The notes beneath the pieces are model-generated. The model was not told the origin of the DNA, did no database searches, and saw only the letters and a program-made list of their open reading frames with translations. The position numbers and the translations under genes are program-made. Shown here piece after piece: positions 8,265 to 18,017 of a stretch of DNA of 64,000 nt. The stretch is from NCBI GenBank assembly GCA_027078365.1, contig JALWYQ010000031.1, forward strand, positions 1 to 64,000, given 5' to 3'. How positions within the stretch are numbered: position 1 is the first letter of the stretch; every line of letters starts with the position of its first letter. The DNA is from Phycisphaerae bacterium. Lineage in GTDB: Bacteria > Planctomycetota > Phycisphaerae > Sedimentisphaerales > Sedimentisphaeraceae.

Positions 8265-8576
8265 TTATTCCACTGACTGCGTCAGCTTCGGTTCTTCTGC
8301 TAACTTTTGTTTCATTAATCGTCCCATTTTGAATTTTATTGTGCGTTTTGCAGGAACATGCACTCTCTCTAGCGTTTTGGGGTTTTGGGCAACTCTTGAT
8401 GCTCTAGTTCTTGTTTCAAAAACTCCAAAGTCTCTAAATTCGAGCCTGTTATCATTGCATACTTCTTTGACTATTTCGTCCAGAAAAGACTGGATTATTC
8501 TTTTAACTACCACTCGTTTTGCCTGAGTCTGCTCTGCAATACGATCGATAAGTTCTTTCTTCGTGATGGTTGCCAT
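8265..8576 (-). CDS. HU/IHF-family DNA-binding protein
   Basis: Nucleoid protein that bends DNA as a dimer. Visible features are the N-terminal helices (TKKELIDRIAEQTQ), the RLEFRDFGVFETRTRASRVAQNP arm region, split as RLEFRDFGVF plus the Pro-tipped arm, and the C-terminal TIKFKMGRLMKQKL helix. Length 103 aa, slightly longer than HU. ATG start with GAGG a few bases upstream. It lies upstream of the cold-shock gene on the same strand with an 87-bp gap; they may share a transcript. Confidence 0.93.
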   Translation of the reverse strand: MATITKKELIDRIAEQTQAKRVVVKRIIQSFLDEIVKEVCNDNRLEFRDFGVFETRTRASRVAQNPKTLERVHVPAKRTIKFKMGRLMKQKLAEEPKLTQSVE

Positions 8577-8952
8577 GCGTACCTCAATACAGTGTGCTCA
8601 GCGTTACTTAATTTGATTAAAATAGCCCTTAAGGGAACTTCCAAAATTACTTGGCTCTTGGGCGAATATCTTCGCTACTCAGCACCAATTTTCTTAGTTA
8701 TAATCCAAAACAATGATTAAAGTTGCCCTTAAAGTTCACGCAACTAACTAGCTTCGCTTGCGATAGCAATAATAGCTAGCTATTAGCGTAATATGATACT
8801 AGTAAGCATATGCTTAACTCATGCAAATGACTATACTGCATAGACTTGGAATCATCAAGTCTTTTTCTCAAAAAAGCTTTCAATGCGCCTTGTGTGCTAA
8901 AAGATATGCGAAAATGAGGTTTTAAAATGCTTTTGAGTAGGCTTTTTTTGTA

Positions 8953-9062
8953 TGGCACATCTAGAATGTTTCTAGTATAATCACATGTCTTTTTACAAAG
9001 TGATTTTTCGTGTTGCTCAGGATGTTGTCTTGAGCAATTTTGATAATATAGGAGTTATATAA
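8953..9062 (+). promoter_or_regulatory. Promoter and leader hairpin ahead of nfnA
   Basis: TATAAT at 8976-8981 with a weak TGGCAC at -35 spacing. Then comes a 7-bp inverted repeat TTGCTCA/TGAGCAA (9013-9019, 9031-9037), followed by the ribosome-binding site TAGGAG. The hairpin could be a protein or RNA control site. The rest of 8577-8952 shows no gene. Confidence 0.45.
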
Positions 9063-9917
9063 ATGCCGCACAAAGTGCTTTCTAAAAAACAACTAGCGGA
9101 GAATGTTTTTCGTTTTACGCTGGAGGCACCGCTAATTGCAGAGGCTAGGAAACCTGGGCAGTTTGTGATTGTATGTAAGGACGATTCTTACAGCGAGAGA
9201 ATTCCGCTTACGATAGCTAGCGCTAGCAAAGAAGAAGGCACGATAGATCTCATCCTGCAGGCGGTAGGAAAGACTACTTTTGAAATAGCGGATATGAGCG
9301 TCGGGGATTCCTTCGATTCGGTAGCAGGTCCGCTTGGCAAGCCTACTTACATAGAGAATTTCGGTTCTGTAGTCTGTGTTGGTGGCGGTATAGGAAGTGC
9401 GCCGCTACTTCCTATTGCGACTGCGCTAAAAGAGGCTGGCAATAAAGTAACGACTATCCTTGGAGCGAGAAACAAGCAGCTATTAATTCTAGAAGACGAT
9501 TTTGCCAAGATAAGCGACGAAATTATTGTTGTTACTGATGATGGTAGCTATGGCAGAAAGGCTCTAGTCACAGAGCCACTAAAAGAAATATGCTCGCGCA
9601 GCCCAAAGCCAGATATGGCAGTTGTGATAGGGCCTACTGTTATGATGAAGTTTTGCTCTCTAGCCACAAAAGAGTTTGATGTTCCAACGATTGTTTCCTT
9701 GAACACTATAATGATAGATGGAACTGGTATGTGCGGTGGCTGTAGGGTTGAGGTTGATGGAGAAACTAAGTTTGTTTGTGTTGACGGACCAGAATTCGAT
9801 GGACACAAGGTTGATTTCGATCAGATGCTTAAGCGGCTAAACGCATATAAGACAGCGGAAGAGAAGGCAAAGCAGGATTACGAAAAACATAGATGCAGAA
9901 TCGGGCTTGACAAATAA
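9063..9917 (+). CDS. nfnA: NADH-dependent ferredoxin:NADP+ oxidoreductase subunit A (NfnA/SudB)
   Basis: Small subunit of the electron-bifurcating transhydrogenase that links NADH, NADPH and ferredoxin. Residues 1-95 form the FAD-binding beta-barrel (RIPLTIASAS flavin motif). Residues 100-220 form the NAD-binding domain (VGGGIGSAPLLPIA). The C-terminal segment GTGMCGGCRVEVDG...FVCVDGPEFDGH carries the [2Fe-2S] cysteines. The TAGGAG site is 8 nt before the ATG. The next gene, nfnB, follows after 33 bp, giving a two-gene operon. Members of this family also occur as sulfide dehydrogenase or with dihydroorotate dehydrogenase; the NfnB neighbour decides the call. Confidence 0.92.
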   Translation: MPHKVLSKKQLAENVFRFTLEAPLIAEARKPGQFVIVCKDDSYSERIPLTIASASKEEGTIDLILQAVGKTTFEIADMSVGDSFDSVAGPLGKPTYIENFGSVVCVGGGIGSAPLLPIATALKEAGNKVTTILGARNKQLLILEDDFAKISDEIIVVTDDGSYGRKALVTEPLKEICSRSPKPDMAVVIGPTVMMKFCSLATKEFDVPTIVSLNTIMIDGTGMCGGCRVEVDGETKFVCVDGPEFDGHKVDFDQMLKRLNAYKTAEEKAKQDYEKHRCRIGLDK

Positions 9918-9950
9918 GGGCCGTCTTAATAACCGGCGTAGGAGAAAGTT

Positions 9951-11432
9951 TTGAACGAGCAACAGCGAAAAGAATTACTAGAGAAACTCTTAGCTAAGCA
10001 AGCGAGTATTGGGCTAACCCCCAAAGATCGTATGGCGATTGAGCCGCAGGAAATGGTGGTTCAAGACGCTAAAGATCGCAGCACAAATGTTAAAGAGGTT
10101 GCGCTTGGATACAGCGAGACTCAAGCGCAGCTTGAGGCTATGAGGTGTTTGCAATGTAAGAATGCGCCATGTGTTGCGGGTTGTCCGGTTCGTATAAAGA
10201 TAAAGGATTTCATTGCAGAAATTGCACTAGGCAACTTCGATAAAGCTCTTGATATTATCAGTGAGAATCAACTCTTGCCGGCGGTATGCGGGCGCGTTTG
10301 CCCTCAAGAAGTGCAGTGTCAGGCAGAATGCACGGTTGGTAAGGCGCTCAAAGATCCTACAAAATCAGTCTCAATTGGCAGGCTAGAGCGATTTGTTGCT
10401 GATAGGGCGATGCAGCTGAATAAAACAAAAACTCCGGCTATTGCAAAATCTACCAACAAAAAAGTGGCGGTACTTGGTTCTGGACCGGGTGGAATTGTGG
10501 TGGCTGGAGAATGTAGAAGGGCTGGCCATAGCGTCACTCTCTTTGAAGCTCTAAATAAACCTGGCGGAGTTATGGTGTATGGCATTCCGGAATTTAGGTT
10601 GCCAAAGGCGCTTGTCCAAAAAGAAATCGACACGCTCAGAGATATGGGGGTTGAAATCGTATGCAATTTTATTGCAGGTAGAACTCGTACGATTAAGCAA
10701 CTACTCGAAGAAGACGGTTTTGACGCTATCTTTATCGGTGTTGGCGCAGGCTTACCTAAATTTATGCAAATCGAGGGTGAGAGTTTGATAGGTGTTTATA
10801 GTGCAAATGAATATCTAACTCGCGCAAACCTGATGCGTGCCTACGATTTTGGCAAAGGTGCTGATACTCCAATCGCCCAGAGCAAGAAAGTAGCTGTTCT
10901 TGGCGGTGGCAATGTAGCAATGGATGCTGCGCGAACCGCTCTTAGACTCGGCGCAGAGCATGTTTATCTTGTTTATAGACGTAGTGAAGCTGAGATGCCT
11001 GCGCGAATTGAAGAGGTTCACCACGCAAAAGAAGAAGGTGTTGAATTTCATACGCTTCAAAATCCTGTTAAGATTCTTGGTGACGAGAATGGTCTTGTCC
11101 GAGCTATGTTGATTCAGCGTTTTGAACTTGGCGAACCAGACGCTTCTGGCAGACCAAGACCAGTTGCGATTGAAGGCAGTGAGTTTGAACTTGAAGTTGA
11201 TACTGTGATTGTGGCTATTGGTAATGGGGCGAATCCGTTAATCAGACAAACCACTCCTGAATTGAAATTCAATAAGTGGGGCAATATCGAGGTGGATGAG
11301 AACTGCAAGACAAGTCTCGATAGAGTCTGGGCTGGCGGCGATATTGTTCTTGGCGCAGCGACGGTTATCTTAGCTATGGGGCAAGCCCGAATAGCTGCGG
11401 CGAGTATTAATGAGTATCTCAAGAATAGTTAA
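9951..11432 (+). CDS. nfnB: NADPH-dependent ferredoxin oxidoreductase subunit B (NfnB, GltD-like)
   Basis: Large subunit of NfnAB, homologous to the glutamate synthase small subunit. The N-terminus has two [4Fe-4S] cysteine clusters, CLQCKNAPCVAGCP and CGRVCPQEVQCQAEC. These are followed by the FAD motif VLGSGPGGIVVAGE, GIPEFRLPK, and the NADPH motif VLGGGNVAMDAARTALRLG with the YRRSEAEMPAR loop. The C-terminal AGGDIVLGAATVILAMGQAR closes the FAD site. The start is TTG with GGAG 6-7 nt upstream. No GltB large chain is nearby, which supports Nfn over glutamate synthase. The gene ends 2 bp from the convergent peptidase gene. Confidence 0.92.
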   Translation: MNEQQRKELLEKLLAKQASIGLTPKDRMAIEPQEMVVQDAKDRSTNVKEVALGYSETQAQLEAMRCLQCKNAPCVAGCPVRIKIKDFIAEIALGNFDKALDIISENQLLPAVCGRVCPQEVQCQAECTVGKALKDPTKSVSIGRLERFVADRAMQLNKTKTPAIAKSTNKKVAVLGSGPGGIVVAGECRRAGHSVTLFEALNKPGGVMVYGIPEFRLPKALVQKEIDTLRDMGVEIVCNFIAGRTRTIKQLLEEDGFDAIFIGVGAGLPKFMQIEGESLIGVYSANEYLTRANLMRAYDFGKGADTPIAQSKKVAVLGGGNVAMDAARTALRLGAEHVYLVYRRSEAEMPARIEEVHHAKEEGVEFHTLQNPVKILGDENGLVRAMLIQRFELGEPDASGRPRPVAIEGSEFELEVDTVIVAIGNGANPLIRQTTPELKFNKWGNIEVDENCKTSLDRVWAGGDIVLGAATVILAMGQARIAAASINEYLKNS

Positions 11433-11434
11433 GT

Positions 11435-14008
11435 TTAGTCAATCGAATCGATTAGCCAGTTTGTAGCAAATATTGCAAAATCGCTTAGATTAATCTCGCT
11501 GTTTGAATTATCCAAATCACAATTCTGGTTGTAGTTTGTATCCGTCGGGTCTGACAGCCAGCATTGGGCGAATATCGTCATATCGCTACTATCGACACGG
11601 CAGTCGTTATTAAAATCTCCCGCAAGTTTATCAGCATCGATTTCTTTTATGAATCGCATTGCCGCCGGCGCAGTAGCTAGATACAGCCCTGGATTTGAGT
11701 AGTCCGACCAGCTTAGCGGATCGCTGTCGCTATTCGTGTAAGACATCACTATTCTGTTTACATTTTCGTTTCTCAGCCAGCATGTGTTGTCCGTAGAAGC
11801 TGTTGCGTTAGAGAAGCTGATATCTATAAATAAATTCTCCGCAGAGTCATAGTTAAAAGGTGTGGTAAAATCTATTTGCCACCAGCCGTCAACTACATCC
11901 ACAGTTGTTGCTGAATCAAAAACAGTTGTCCAGCCACTTGTCTGGTAATATGGATATCCACTGTAACTTGTCTGGGTGGTTGGTTTAATTCTGATTGTCA
12001 ACCTATCGAAATCGCTCACCACCAAGGAGTTGATGTTAAGAGCGATTGCTACGAGATTTCCAGAGTCGCCAATATCACTAGATGTGTAGATGGTTTGTGT
12101 GCGGCAATTTTTGTAGCTAGTTTTTAGTGGCCAGGAGCCTGCGTAATTGTTGTGTGAGTATTCGTCTGTGAATGTGTTGTTAACATTAACGCCAATCGTT
12201 GCTTCGTTGGAATCTCCACCAGATGGGCTAGTGCCGCCATCGTTGGCGTAAAAACTAAATGAATCTCTTCCGCCAAATCTTGGGCAAGGAGTGTATGTAA
12301 CGCTAGTACTCGAAGCTGGTAACAAATACGGCACTTCTGTAATCCTTGTGCCGTTAGAGTCGTCTAGGCGACCAAACTGTGGCAGAGAAGTTATGTAAGT
12401 GCTCAGAGCCGCCGGAGGGTCTGGGAGTCCATCGTCAAGAACGTCTAGCTCGATTGTTACAGGGCTAGTCGAGTCGGTGTTAATGTCTTTTGAAACGGCA
12501 ATTGGAGGGGCTGGATTGGTTGGTTCAAAATCGATTGCCCATTTGTTTCCAGTTGTTGTTGAATAGTCGCTAGAAGTTCCGGTTGAAACTATTTGAGGGG
12601 TAAATGCATATCCTTCTAGGGAGACGCTTATCGTAAAGGTTGTGTTCGATGGCAATCCTTCGAATGCATAGATGCCAGCTGCATTTGATGTGGTTTGCCT
12701 AATCGAATTGTCTGGATATTTGATTGTAACAGTCGCTCCACTAAGTGGGGCAGAGCCGGCGTATTTAATTCGGCCACTAATTATTTCACCTTGCATATTT
12801 GGGAAGATGTTATAGCAACAGTCATCTACGGTGTCAAAATCGTAATACGCATCAACAGTTGGAAGAGCATACCAAAGGTTGTCATTGCCTTGCCAACCCA
12901 TGTTTAAGTGATGATACAAAGTTGATAAATTATAGCCGTAGCCATCTACAAGTACCGAATGGCCGCCGCTTGAACCGCTAAGCGAAATCATGACAGGGTA
13001 ACCTGCATCTAGATTTGTGTTTATCATTGCTAATAAACTCGCAGACACGCCACCGCCAGAGTTTCGCCCGTAAACACCATCGCTATAGCCAAATACCGCT
13101 TTGAGTTGATCGACAGCGTCTTTATTGCTTGCGGAAGAATATGATGCAGTATAGCTCATGGAAACTGCCGCTCCGCAATCGGCAAGAAGTGCTCCAATTG
13201 CCTGTCTTTGCTCTGTCGTTGTTGCTGCGTTTGGATCTAGTGGCATCAGCGACCAGTCATATGCTCCGCCTGCGCCATCACCTCCACGAGTCCAAACAGT
13301 TTGATTGCTACCATCTACCGTAACAGTCATGGCCAAAGAGCCGATGCCGTTGATTGGATATTGAAAGTATCTCATATACTGCGCCATTGCAGTGGCAACG
13401 CAACCAGTTGGATAGTTGTTTGGAGTGTAATAATTGTAGCAGGGCGCAGACCCTTCATCGCCTTGTCCCCATAGGGTTGCTGTCAATGGTTCAACGCGTA
13501 AATCGTCGATTTCTTGAGTAGTAGCGGATTCTGACTGGATAGAAATAGCGTCGGCAGATGCACTTTCAAGAAGATATTGCCATTTGATAGCATTAGGGTT
13601 AATGCTTGTTGTTCGTAGGCTTGTGTTTCTTATGTTATTTGCTTCGAGGCGCTCAAGTAAATCATTTTTGACAATAGAAACAAACTCGTCATTGTCAAAA
13701 CCAGTAAAATGACCGTTTGGGCTAAACGCAATAATCGGCTCTATATCGTCATCTGCGCTTAGAAACACGAACCCCTGTTTATCGAGGTTTATCACGTAGA
13801 ATACCGGTTCACCTGAGTCGTCGTATTCTGTAAAGAGTTCGCCTTGATTAAGCGAGAGGTTGCTTCCAAGCGGCTTTGGTGTTGAAAGAAGCCAACCTTG
13901 AAGAGCCTCTCTAGCTTGTTTTTCCGATATAGGCTGCGCATTTAGCGTTGCAGATAAGCTAAATATTGCTAGTAATGCTATGACTAAGATTCGCGTGAAT
14001 TTCATCAT
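11435..14008 (-). CDS. Secreted C10-family (streptopain-like) cysteine peptidase with dockerin end
   Basis: Exported peptidase. A signal peptide (ILVIALLAIFSLSATLNA) is followed by a Spi-like propeptide and a C10 domain. Catalytic Cys203 lies in YPTGCVATAMAQ and His350 in GGHSVLVDG; their spacing of 147 is close to streptopain. After it come a carboxypeptidase-regulatory/Cna-B-like domain (about 415-490), a cadherin-like domain (about 500-615), a beta-rich domain, and a C-terminal dockerin-type repeat pair (GDFNNDCRVDSSDMTIFAQ and a second DLDNSNSEINLSDFAIFA). Two ATGs occur in tandem. The second (14005) is better spaced from GGGAG. The dockerin may anchor the protein at the cell surface; no cohesin is seen in the window. 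Confidence 0.9.
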   Translation of the reverse strand: MMKFTRILVIALLAIFSLSATLNAQPISEKQAREALQGWLLSTPKPLGSNLSLNQGELFTEYDDSGEPVFYVINLDKQGFVFLSADDDIEPIIAFSPNGHFTGFDNDEFVSIVKNDLLERLEANNIRNTSLRTTSINPNAIKWQYLLESASADAISIQSESATTQEIDDLRVEPLTATLWGQGDEGSAPCYNYYTPNNYPTGCVATAMAQYMRYFQYPINGIGSLAMTVTVDGSNQTVWTRGGDGAGGAYDWSLMPLDPNAATTTEQRQAIGALLADCGAAVSMSYTASYSSASNKDAVDQLKAVFGYSDGVYGRNSGGGVSASLLAMINTNLDAGYPVMISLSGSSGGHSVLVDGYGYNLSTLYHHLNMGWQGNDNLWYALPTVDAYYDFDTVDDCCYNIFPNMQGEIISGRIKYAGSAPLSGATVTIKYPDNSIRQTTSNAAGIYAFEGLPSNTTFTISVSLEGYAFTPQIVSTGTSSDYSTTTGNKWAIDFEPTNPAPPIAVSKDINTDSTSPVTIELDVLDDGLPDPPAALSTYITSLPQFGRLDDSNGTRITEVPYLLPASSTSVTYTPCPRFGGRDSFSFYANDGGTSPSGGDSNEATIGVNVNNTFTDEYSHNNYAGSWPLKTSYKNCRTQTIYTSSDIGDSGNLVAIALNINSLVVSDFDRLTIRIKPTTQTSYSGYPYYQTSGWTTVFDSATTVDVVDGWWQIDFTTPFNYDSAENLFIDISFSNATASTDNTCWLRNENVNRIVMSYTNSDSDPLSWSDYSNPGLYLATAPAAMRFIKEIDADKLAGDFNNDCRVDSSDMTIFAQCWLSDPTDTNYNQNCDLDNSNSEINLSDFAIFATNWLIDSID

Positions 14009-14109
14009 ACTCTCCCAAAATGGTGTTGTTAAACTACTCTGATTAGAAGCTTATTGGCTGCCAATGTCAAGGATTTGTTGTTACGATGGTGTTTAGACGT
14101 AGAAATGAC

Positions 14110-14138
14110 TGGACAAGAGCGGCATTGACAGAGATAAT
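14110..14138 (+). promoter_or_regulatory. Promoter of tRNA-Arg
   Basis: TGGACA (14110-14115), a 17-bp spacer and GATAAT (14133-14138), 14 bp before the tRNA. Confidence 0.6.
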
Positions 14139-14152
14139 AACCCGCTCAAATT

Positions 14153-14226
14153 GTCCCCGTGGCGCAACTGGATAGCGCGTTGGCCTCCGAAGCCAAAGGT
14201 TACAGGTTCAAGTCCTGTCGGGGACG
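14153..14226 (+). tRNA. tRNA-Arg (CCG)
   Basis: Acceptor GTCCCCG/CGGGGAC, D-arm GCGCAACTGGATAGCGC, anticodon stem TTGGC/GCCAA with loop CTCCGAA (CCG), T-arm ACAGGTTCAAGTCCTGT. The discriminator is G and CCA is not encoded. Confidence 0.95.
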
Positions 14227-14317
14227 TTAGTTCTTCTAGCTCGCACTTTCTCTATCCTAGCCAATTTAGATGGCTAAACCCCCTCCGTATTTGTGCTGAA
14301 TGGATATTTTATTGGAG

Positions 14318-14417
14318 TTTTAGCGGCTAAAATGGTAAGCTACTCTATTAAGCATATACCTATTGGCTGGTAAGATGAGTGTTCTTAGAGCCGAAAAAGG
14401 CTTTATAGCCAAAGAAC
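14318..14417 (+). promoter_or_regulatory. Structured leader upstream of the C25 peptidase
   Basis: The 246-bp gap holds two hairpins: TTTTAGC-CTAAAA near 14318-14333, and a nested stem GTTCTT (14381-14386)/AAGAAC (14412-14417) enclosing AGAGCC/GGCTTT with a GAAAAA loop. The second ends 55 nt before the peptidase ATG. It could be a riboswitch-like or attenuating leader. I do not recognise a known class. Confidence 0.35.
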
Positions 14418-14472
14418 CCCACGGAAATCGCCAATAATACAGTATTATTTCCTTCAAATTTATGGGTGAAAA

Positions 14473-17400
14473 ATGAAAAGATTACAACTCTTTAAGGCCA
14501 TCTTTTTGGTTTTGCTATGCATTTCTCTCGTTAGCAACTCGAATGCAAATAATGTTACAACCACGATCTCTGGAAGCACTATTAGTCTAGACTGCGCATT
14601 TAACGGCGCAGATGTTTCGTTTAAATCGTACCGTGATTACGAGATTGTAAAGATGAAAGACTGCCTCTTGCCAGAAGACGAAGCCGGTTCTCCTTGGCTA
14701 CCAGCACAATACATTAATGTTGCGATACCTACTGGTTTTGAGGTGAGCAATATGATTGTCAGCAAAGACGAGAGTTTAATAAGAGATGATATCAATGTTA
14801 TTCCAGCCCAGCCGCCGCAGCCTTTGAGCTTTCCAAGAGCGGCTTTTACCGAGAAGAATGAAACTGCTTATTTGTCAACAGAGTCTTTCCCGTCTTGCGC
14901 AGCAGAGATACTTGGCAGCTACAGCTTCGGCGGCGAGCCGTATGTATCTATCAGATTAAACCCACTGCGCTACGTTGCGGCGAAGAGATCGCTATTTTTA
15001 GCCTCAAAGATTAATATTAGCTTAACTCTAAAACCTAGCAATAAGGCTCTCTCACTAAGAGCAAAATCTGGCTCTACTCGCGAGAGTCTCTTCTCTAAAG
15101 ATTCCATCAAGAGAATAATGGTCAATCCAGAAGTTCTAGACATTGCCCAGTCCCAAGATGTCAAAACGATTCAATCAGATGGCGACTCGATGCAAACGCA
15201 AGATGAATCTTCTCAAGATGCTTACTATCTAATTATCACGTCATCTTCACTTGCTGATGCGTTTAGTGCCTTAGCTGACCACAGAGCAAGCTTCAACGGT
15301 TGGACCACGCAGGTCGTTACGGTTGAGAGTATTTATCAAAACCCTGATTATTCCGGAGTTGATAATCAGGAGGAAATTCGCAATTGTATTATAGATTATG
15401 TAACTAACCACGGGACTGTTTATGTTGTCCTCGGTGGTGATGATACAATTATTCCGGACAGAGATTGCTACGTGGCAGTTGGCGATATAATCGGAGCGGA
15501 CATTCCAACCGATTTTTACTATGCCGGTCTAGACGGCAATTGGGATGAAGATGGAGACGGCGTTTACGGCGAGTCTGGTACTGCTGTAGGCGATGAAGGC
15601 GACTTAGACGCCGATGTTATCGTGGGAAGAATTCCCGTGCGAAGCCCAGCTCAAGCGTCTGCATACATAAACAAGCTTATTGATTTTGAGAATAACCCGC
15701 CTTCAGATGAGTTTAAGAAAAAGGTCTTTATCTCTGCAAATTATCTTTGGGACGTTTACAGTGACGACAACAGACCGAGCGATACTCTCTACGATGGTCT
15801 TTTAGGCTTTAGAGAGCACGATTATGTTAGTGATGGCGAAATGTGGACAAGACGCCTCTATCGCGACGCTATCCAACCGTTTATGTCATCGCCAGTGGTT
15901 AAAGGGTTCTTTGACTTTGTAACATCTTGGGATTCTTCAACGGCGGGCGATTACACTCTAAACGCTTCTAACCTGCTTGCCAAACTCAATGAAGGTTGCT
16001 ACATCCTATTCAAGGAAGGTCATGGCTATGATGATTCATGGGCGTTAGAGAATGGTTCGTTTAAATCTGACAATGCAGCGGCTATAACAGCGGACACAAC
16101 ATTCGTCTATACAACTTCTTGTTTGACTGCTCACTTTGATGGTAATACAGATCCATGTTTGAGTGAGGCATTCCTACGCAACGCTCAAGGCGGTGCTCTC
16201 GCTTATTTTGGTAGCTCTCGTTATGGATGGGGATCGCCTGAGTATGAAACTGCGAGTGACACATCTACAGGCGGCGAGTCTTTCCAGTATGCCTATAAAT
16301 TCTATGACGCGCTTTTCGATAGCGGCGAGATAATGCTAGGCAAAATATTCTATCTACACAAAGCCGCTTTGGCAGGCCGTAGTAGCAGTGGCACTTATAG
16401 GTGGCTTCAGTTTAGCCTAAACTATCAAGGCGACCCAGCGATCTCAATGAGTACTCTTGATAACAATCCACCAAAAGCAAATGACGACCACTCTGACGTA
16501 ACTAAGGATACGCCAGTAATAATCGATGTATTGGCAAACGATTTTGACCCTGACGGTGACTCTGTTAGCGTTGTTTCAGTTGGAGCGGCAGCTAACGGAA
16601 GCGTTTCATTTACGAGTGCAAATGTAACCTACACACCAAACCCAGATTGGGTTGGAACCGATAGTTTCAGCTATACAATCAGCGATGGTAACGGCAATAC
16701 TGACACAGCAAACGTTTCAATTATCGTTACGGCTACGACTTTCCTAGCACATCTAAACGACAGCGTAAGCTGGGATATAAATCCTGCCAACGGAGATTAT
16801 TCACTTGGCGATCCACATGCAGATGTCTATGGGGATATGAGCTTAACAGATGGGCTCTTTGCCTCTAGCACTCCAGCGAATAAAGCGGCATCATTTAACG
16901 ATTCATCTGCGATTATCATATTTCCTGATGGATCGGGCAACATCGATTACGCAAGCGGAACTAGTGGCGGCATAACGGTTGGCTGCTGGCTAAAGATTCA
17001 AGGAACCGGTGCGGTAACAGCCACAGTTTTCCAAGTTGGTACGGGCCTTGATGGTATCACTCTTAAATATGGAGCTAATGAAGACGGCAAGGCGACTCTT
17101 GAGTTTGGTGACGGCTTTGAGTTTTACACCGCTCAAGATTCGGCTACAAACACACGCGCATATATTTCCAACTGGGTATATTTTGCAGTAACTGTGGACC
17201 TTACAAATAGCCGTTGCATTCTGCGTCAATACGACGAGTCAGGCAATCTAATCGCGACTGATACAGTAAACATTACAGTTACTGATTGGAATGCAAAAGA
17301 TGATGGTGAATTTGGCAGTAGCAAAATAAAATTAGGTGGTTGGCTCGCTGGCAATACAGAAAAGTACTTCATTGAAGAGTTCTCATTAGACAACTATGTA

Positions 17401-17958
17401 CTTAGCGGTGAGCAGATTCAATCTCGCGTAGATACAATGGTTGCTGGAATTGAACTTAAAGCAAACGCCCTAAGAACAGCCACAACCCCATCGCCTGCTA
17501 ACGGAGACAATGGCGTTGCTGTTGATGCAGAGCTAACTTGGACAAACGGTTGGCTTGCCGCATCACATGATATTTATATTGGTACAGACGCTGCTCAAGT
17601 AGCGGTTGCGGATAGAGATAGTGATTTGTATAAGGCAAGCATTCCAGCAACTAGCCCAAGTGCTTTTGATCCAGAGCTTGGCTACGGAGCTACTTATTAC
17701 TGGAGAGTTGACGCTGTTAATTCGCTTGGCGTTGTAGAGACGCCTGGCATTGTTTGGCAGTTCACAACAGACAAAACAGCTTTTGCTGTTACTGGAGATC
17801 TCAACGGCGACTCGATTGTTGATATTGCTGATTTGAATATCTTTGCTTCTCAGTGGCTAAACCCACCAGGATGCCCAACCCCAGCCTGCGCAGACTTTAA
17901 CGGCGTTAATGGCGTGGATATTGAAGACCTAGCAGAATTGATTGCTAACTGGCAATAG
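14473..17958 (+). CDS. Secreted C25-family (gingipain-like) cysteine peptidase with dockerin end
   Basis: Exported peptidase of 1161 aa. A signal peptide (residues 1-26) is followed by a C25 propeptide-like region. The caspase-fold catalytic domain (about 245-660) has His517 in EGHGYDD and Cys550 in TTSCLTAH; their 33-residue spacing is the same as in gingipain R. Then come a cadherin-like/VCBS-type domain (about 670-755, DDHSDVTKDTPVIIDVLAND), a LamG-like jelly roll (about 760-1000), an Fn3-like domain (about 1010-1105) and a dockerin pair (GDLNGDSIVDIADLNIFASQ). It shares the dockerin ending with the C10 peptidase upstream, so the two may work on the same substrates or surface. A strong terminator follows. 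Confidence 0.92.
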   Translation: MKRLQLFKAIFLVLLCISLVSNSNANNVTTTISGSTISLDCAFNGADVSFKSYRDYEIVKMKDCLLPEDEAGSPWLPAQYINVAIPTGFEVSNMIVSKDESLIRDDINVIPAQPPQPLSFPRAAFTEKNETAYLSTESFPSCAAEILGSYSFGGEPYVSIRLNPLRYVAAKRSLFLASKINISLTLKPSNKALSLRAKSGSTRESLFSKDSIKRIMVNPEVLDIAQSQDVKTIQSDGDSMQTQDESSQDAYYLIITSSSLADAFSALADHRASFNGWTTQVVTVESIYQNPDYSGVDNQEEIRNCIIDYVTNHGTVYVVLGGDDTIIPDRDCYVAVGDIIGADIPTDFYYAGLDGNWDEDGDGVYGESGTAVGDEGDLDADVIVGRIPVRSPAQASAYINKLIDFENNPPSDEFKKKVFISANYLWDVYSDDNRPSDTLYDGLLGFREHDYVSDGEMWTRRLYRDAIQPFMSSPVVKGFFDFVTSWDSSTAGDYTLNASNLLAKLNEGCYILFKEGHGYDDSWALENGSFKSDNAAAITADTTFVYTTSCLTAHFDGNTDPCLSEAFLRNAQGGALAYFGSSRYGWGSPEYETASDTSTGGESFQYAYKFYDALFDSGEIMLGKIFYLHKAALAGRSSSGTYRWLQFSLNYQGDPAISMSTLDNNPPKANDDHSDVTKDTPVIIDVLANDFDPDGDSVSVVSVGAAANGSVSFTSANVTYTPNPDWVGTDSFSYTISDGNGNTDTANVSIIVTATTFLAHLNDSVSWDINPANGDYSLGDPHADVYGDMSLTDGLFASSTPANKAASFNDSSAIIIFPDGSGNIDYASGTSGGITVGCWLKIQGTGAVTATVFQVGTGLDGITLKYGANEDGKATLEFGDGFEFYTAQDSATNTRAYISNWVYFAVTVDLTNSRCILRQYDESGNLIATDTVNITVTDWNAKDDGEFGSSKIKLGGWLAGNTEKYFIEEFSLDNYVLSGEQIQSRVDTMVAGIELKANALRTATTPSPANGDNGVAVDAELTWTNGWLAASHDIYIGTDAAQVAVADRDSDLYKASIPATSPSAFDPELGYGATYYWRVDAVNSLGVVETPGIVWQFTTDKTAFAVTGDLNGDSIVDIADLNIFASQWLNPPGCPTPACADFNGVNGVDIEDLAELIANWQ

Positions 17959-17977
17959 GTTGGTCTCAAAGATTTAT

Positions 17978-18017
17978 AAACTGCCGGTAACTAATAAAAG
18001 TTGCCGGCAGTTTTTTT
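17978..18017 (+). terminator. Rho-independent terminator of the C25 peptidase gene
   Basis: Stem AAACTGCCGGTAAC/GTTGCCGGCAGTTT with an 8-nt loop followed by a T7 run. Confidence 0.85.

Noticed and set aside
8776-8958. 60-codon minus-strand frame upstream of nfnA
   Set aside because: No ribosome-binding site, no motif, and it lies in a promoter-bearing gap.
9951-11432. Glutamate synthase small subunit (GltD)
   Set aside because: No large subunit is nearby and the upstream gene is NfnA, so NfnB fits better.
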